In this document: piece by piece, positions 60,298-60,865 of the stretch
How the letters are laid out: each line of letters starts with the position of its first letter
How positions within the stretch are numbered: the first letter of the stretch is position 1
NCBI GenBank assembly: GCA_039934635.1
Contig: JBDTLT010000012.1
Location: 1 to 60,865 of the forward strand
Length of the DNA stretch: 60,865 nucleotides
Source of the DNA: DATLFA01 sp039934635
GTDB taxonomy: Bacteria > Actinomycetota > Acidimicrobiia > Acidimicrobiales > WLNW01
Direction of reading: 5' to 3'
Translations under genes and position numbers: made by a program
The notes under the pieces: generated by a model
Seen by the model: the letters and a program-made list of their open reading frames with translations, nothing else
What the model was told of the DNA's origin: nothing
The model's database searches: none

Positions 60298-60865
60298 ATG
60301 GCTGGCGAGATCTTGCTCGATTTCGATGGTGCAGTTGCGATCGTCACCAACAACCGCCCCGAAAAGCACAACGCGTTCACCGACTCGTCCGACCTCGAAT
60401 TGTTCGACATCTTTCGTGAGCTCGAAGGTCGGGCCGACGTGCGGGCCATCGTGTGGCGTGGCAACGGCAAGTCGTTCTCGTCGGGTCGTGACGTCGAGGC
60501 AATCGGTGGGGCAACGCGCACCGAGGACATCAGCCAACTCGAGTTGATGGAGCGCGGCCACCGTTTCGCGAAGACGGTGATCAACATGCCGGCACCCGTC
60601 ATCGTCGAGATGAAGGGATGGTCGATCGGCGGCTCGTTCGAGCGCGCGCTGTTGTGCGACATGCGCGTTGCCGGCGAATCGGCCCGCATGATGCTGCCCG
60701 AGGTCAAGCACGGCGTGATCCCCGATACCGGAGGCATTGCGCGCCTGTTCCACATGGCCGGTCATGGTGTGGCCACCGATCTCGCGCTGACCGGTCGTGC
60801 GATGGGCGCCGCCGAGGCCCTGCAACACGGCATCGTTTCGCGGGTGGTTCCCGACGATCAGCTCG
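60298..60865 (+). CDS. Enoyl-CoA hydratase/isomerase family, cut by window end
   Basis: The first 189 residues are visible; no stop is reached. Crotonase-fold motifs: VTNNRPEKHNAF, GNGKSFSSGRDVEAIGG (oxyanion hole), MKGWSIGGSFERALLCDMRVAG, and MLPEVKHGVIPDTGGIARL with the Glu position. It would hydrate or isomerise an enoyl-CoA in fatty acid or aromatic beta-oxidation. An ATG with GGGGG six bases upstream sets the start, and TACGGT at 60250-60255 may be the -10. It diverges from the MFS gene. Confidence 0.9.
   Translation, partial: MAGEILLDFDGAVAIVTNNRPEKHNAFTDSSDLELFDIFRELEGRADVRAIVWRGNGKSFSSGRDVEAIGGATRTEDISQLELMERGHRFAKTVINMPAPVIVEMKGWSIGGSFERALLCDMRVAGESARMMLPEVKHGVIPDTGGIARLFHMAGHGVATDLALTGRAMGAAEALQHGIVSRVVPDDQL

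Noticed and set aside
1..60865. tRNA, rRNA, IS elements, integrase or prophage
   Set aside because: No cloverleaf, rRNA-like sequence or recombinase motif was found by eye; a covariance and transposase search would be needed to be sure.

Overview
The window looks like about 61 kb of chromosome from a high-GC actinobacterium, and I would guess the class Acidimicrobiia. This rests on strong G/C third positions, several F420/flavin LLM-class oxidoreductases, a DUF3052 protein, a eukaryal-like (type 2) isoleucyl-tRNA synthetase, a mutA-mutB-meaB operon, a paired HTH-citrate synthase/citrate synthase locus, and many CoA-ligase, amidohydrolase and SnoaL-like genes. No rRNA, tRNA, CRISPR array, transposase, integrase or phage gene is visible. 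Coding is dense: there is no gene-free stretch above 300 bases, the longest being about 242 bases upstream of nrdA.

Layout. 1-2756: a short tandem repeat, an LLM oxidoreductase and a frameshifted MFS exporter. 2813-9160: methylmalonyl-CoA mutase (mutA, mutB) with its GTPase chaperone meaB, then an FHA/zinc-ribbon protein. 9203-12768: an amidohydrolase and a divergent pair of citrate-synthase-type genes, one fused to a DNA-binding domain, around an operator-like palindrome. 12813-17445: DUF3052, a PhoX-like Tat protein, a P450, FmdB and a membrane hydroxylase. 17469-27854 (mostly minus strand): class I ribonucleotide reductase nrdAB, a lytic transglycosylase, a pirin and ileS. 27903-32710: thioesterase, amidohydrolase plus SnoaL-like pair, SDR and LLM oxidoreductase. 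32725-35364: a membrane GGDEF-EAL protein with a damaged EAL site. 35449-44010 (minus): a compact six-gene run of MFS transporter, acyl-CoA ligase, aldo/keto reductase, amidohydrolase and two more acyl-CoA ligases. It diverges from a plus-strand group (BKACE, nitroreductase, LLM, YjbR). 46884-53831: PhyH dioxygenase, an Ala/Glu/Pro repeat protein, PIG-L deacetylase, an isochorismatase-like protein without its cysteine, a phosphatase, an SGNH hydrolase and an ABC-F ATPase. 53915-60865: lutABC, a SnoaL-like gene, dienelactone hydrolase, a proline-tailed membrane protein, an MFS transporter and the start of an enoyl-CoA hydratase cut by the window edge.

How it fits together. The content suggests an aerobic heterotroph that activates carboxylic acids to CoA thioesters and degrades them. 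The ligases, thioesterase, enoyl-CoA hydratase and BKACE would feed acyl-CoA pools; methylmalonyl-CoA mutase and possibly the citrate/methylcitrate synthase locus would handle propionyl-CoA; lutABC would oxidise lactate. Housekeeping genes (nrdAB, ileS) sit among these.

The most striking non-gene signals are: (i) two 53-base intergenic palindromes sharing a core and differing by compensatory changes; (ii) at least eleven genes with a TANNNT hexamer 6-8 bases before the start codon, indicating widespread leaderless transcription; (iii) the operator-like palindrome at the citrate synthase pair; and (iv) a convergent terminator that carries both stop codons in its arms. Everything was read by eye; all homology calls are from remembered family motifs, not searches.
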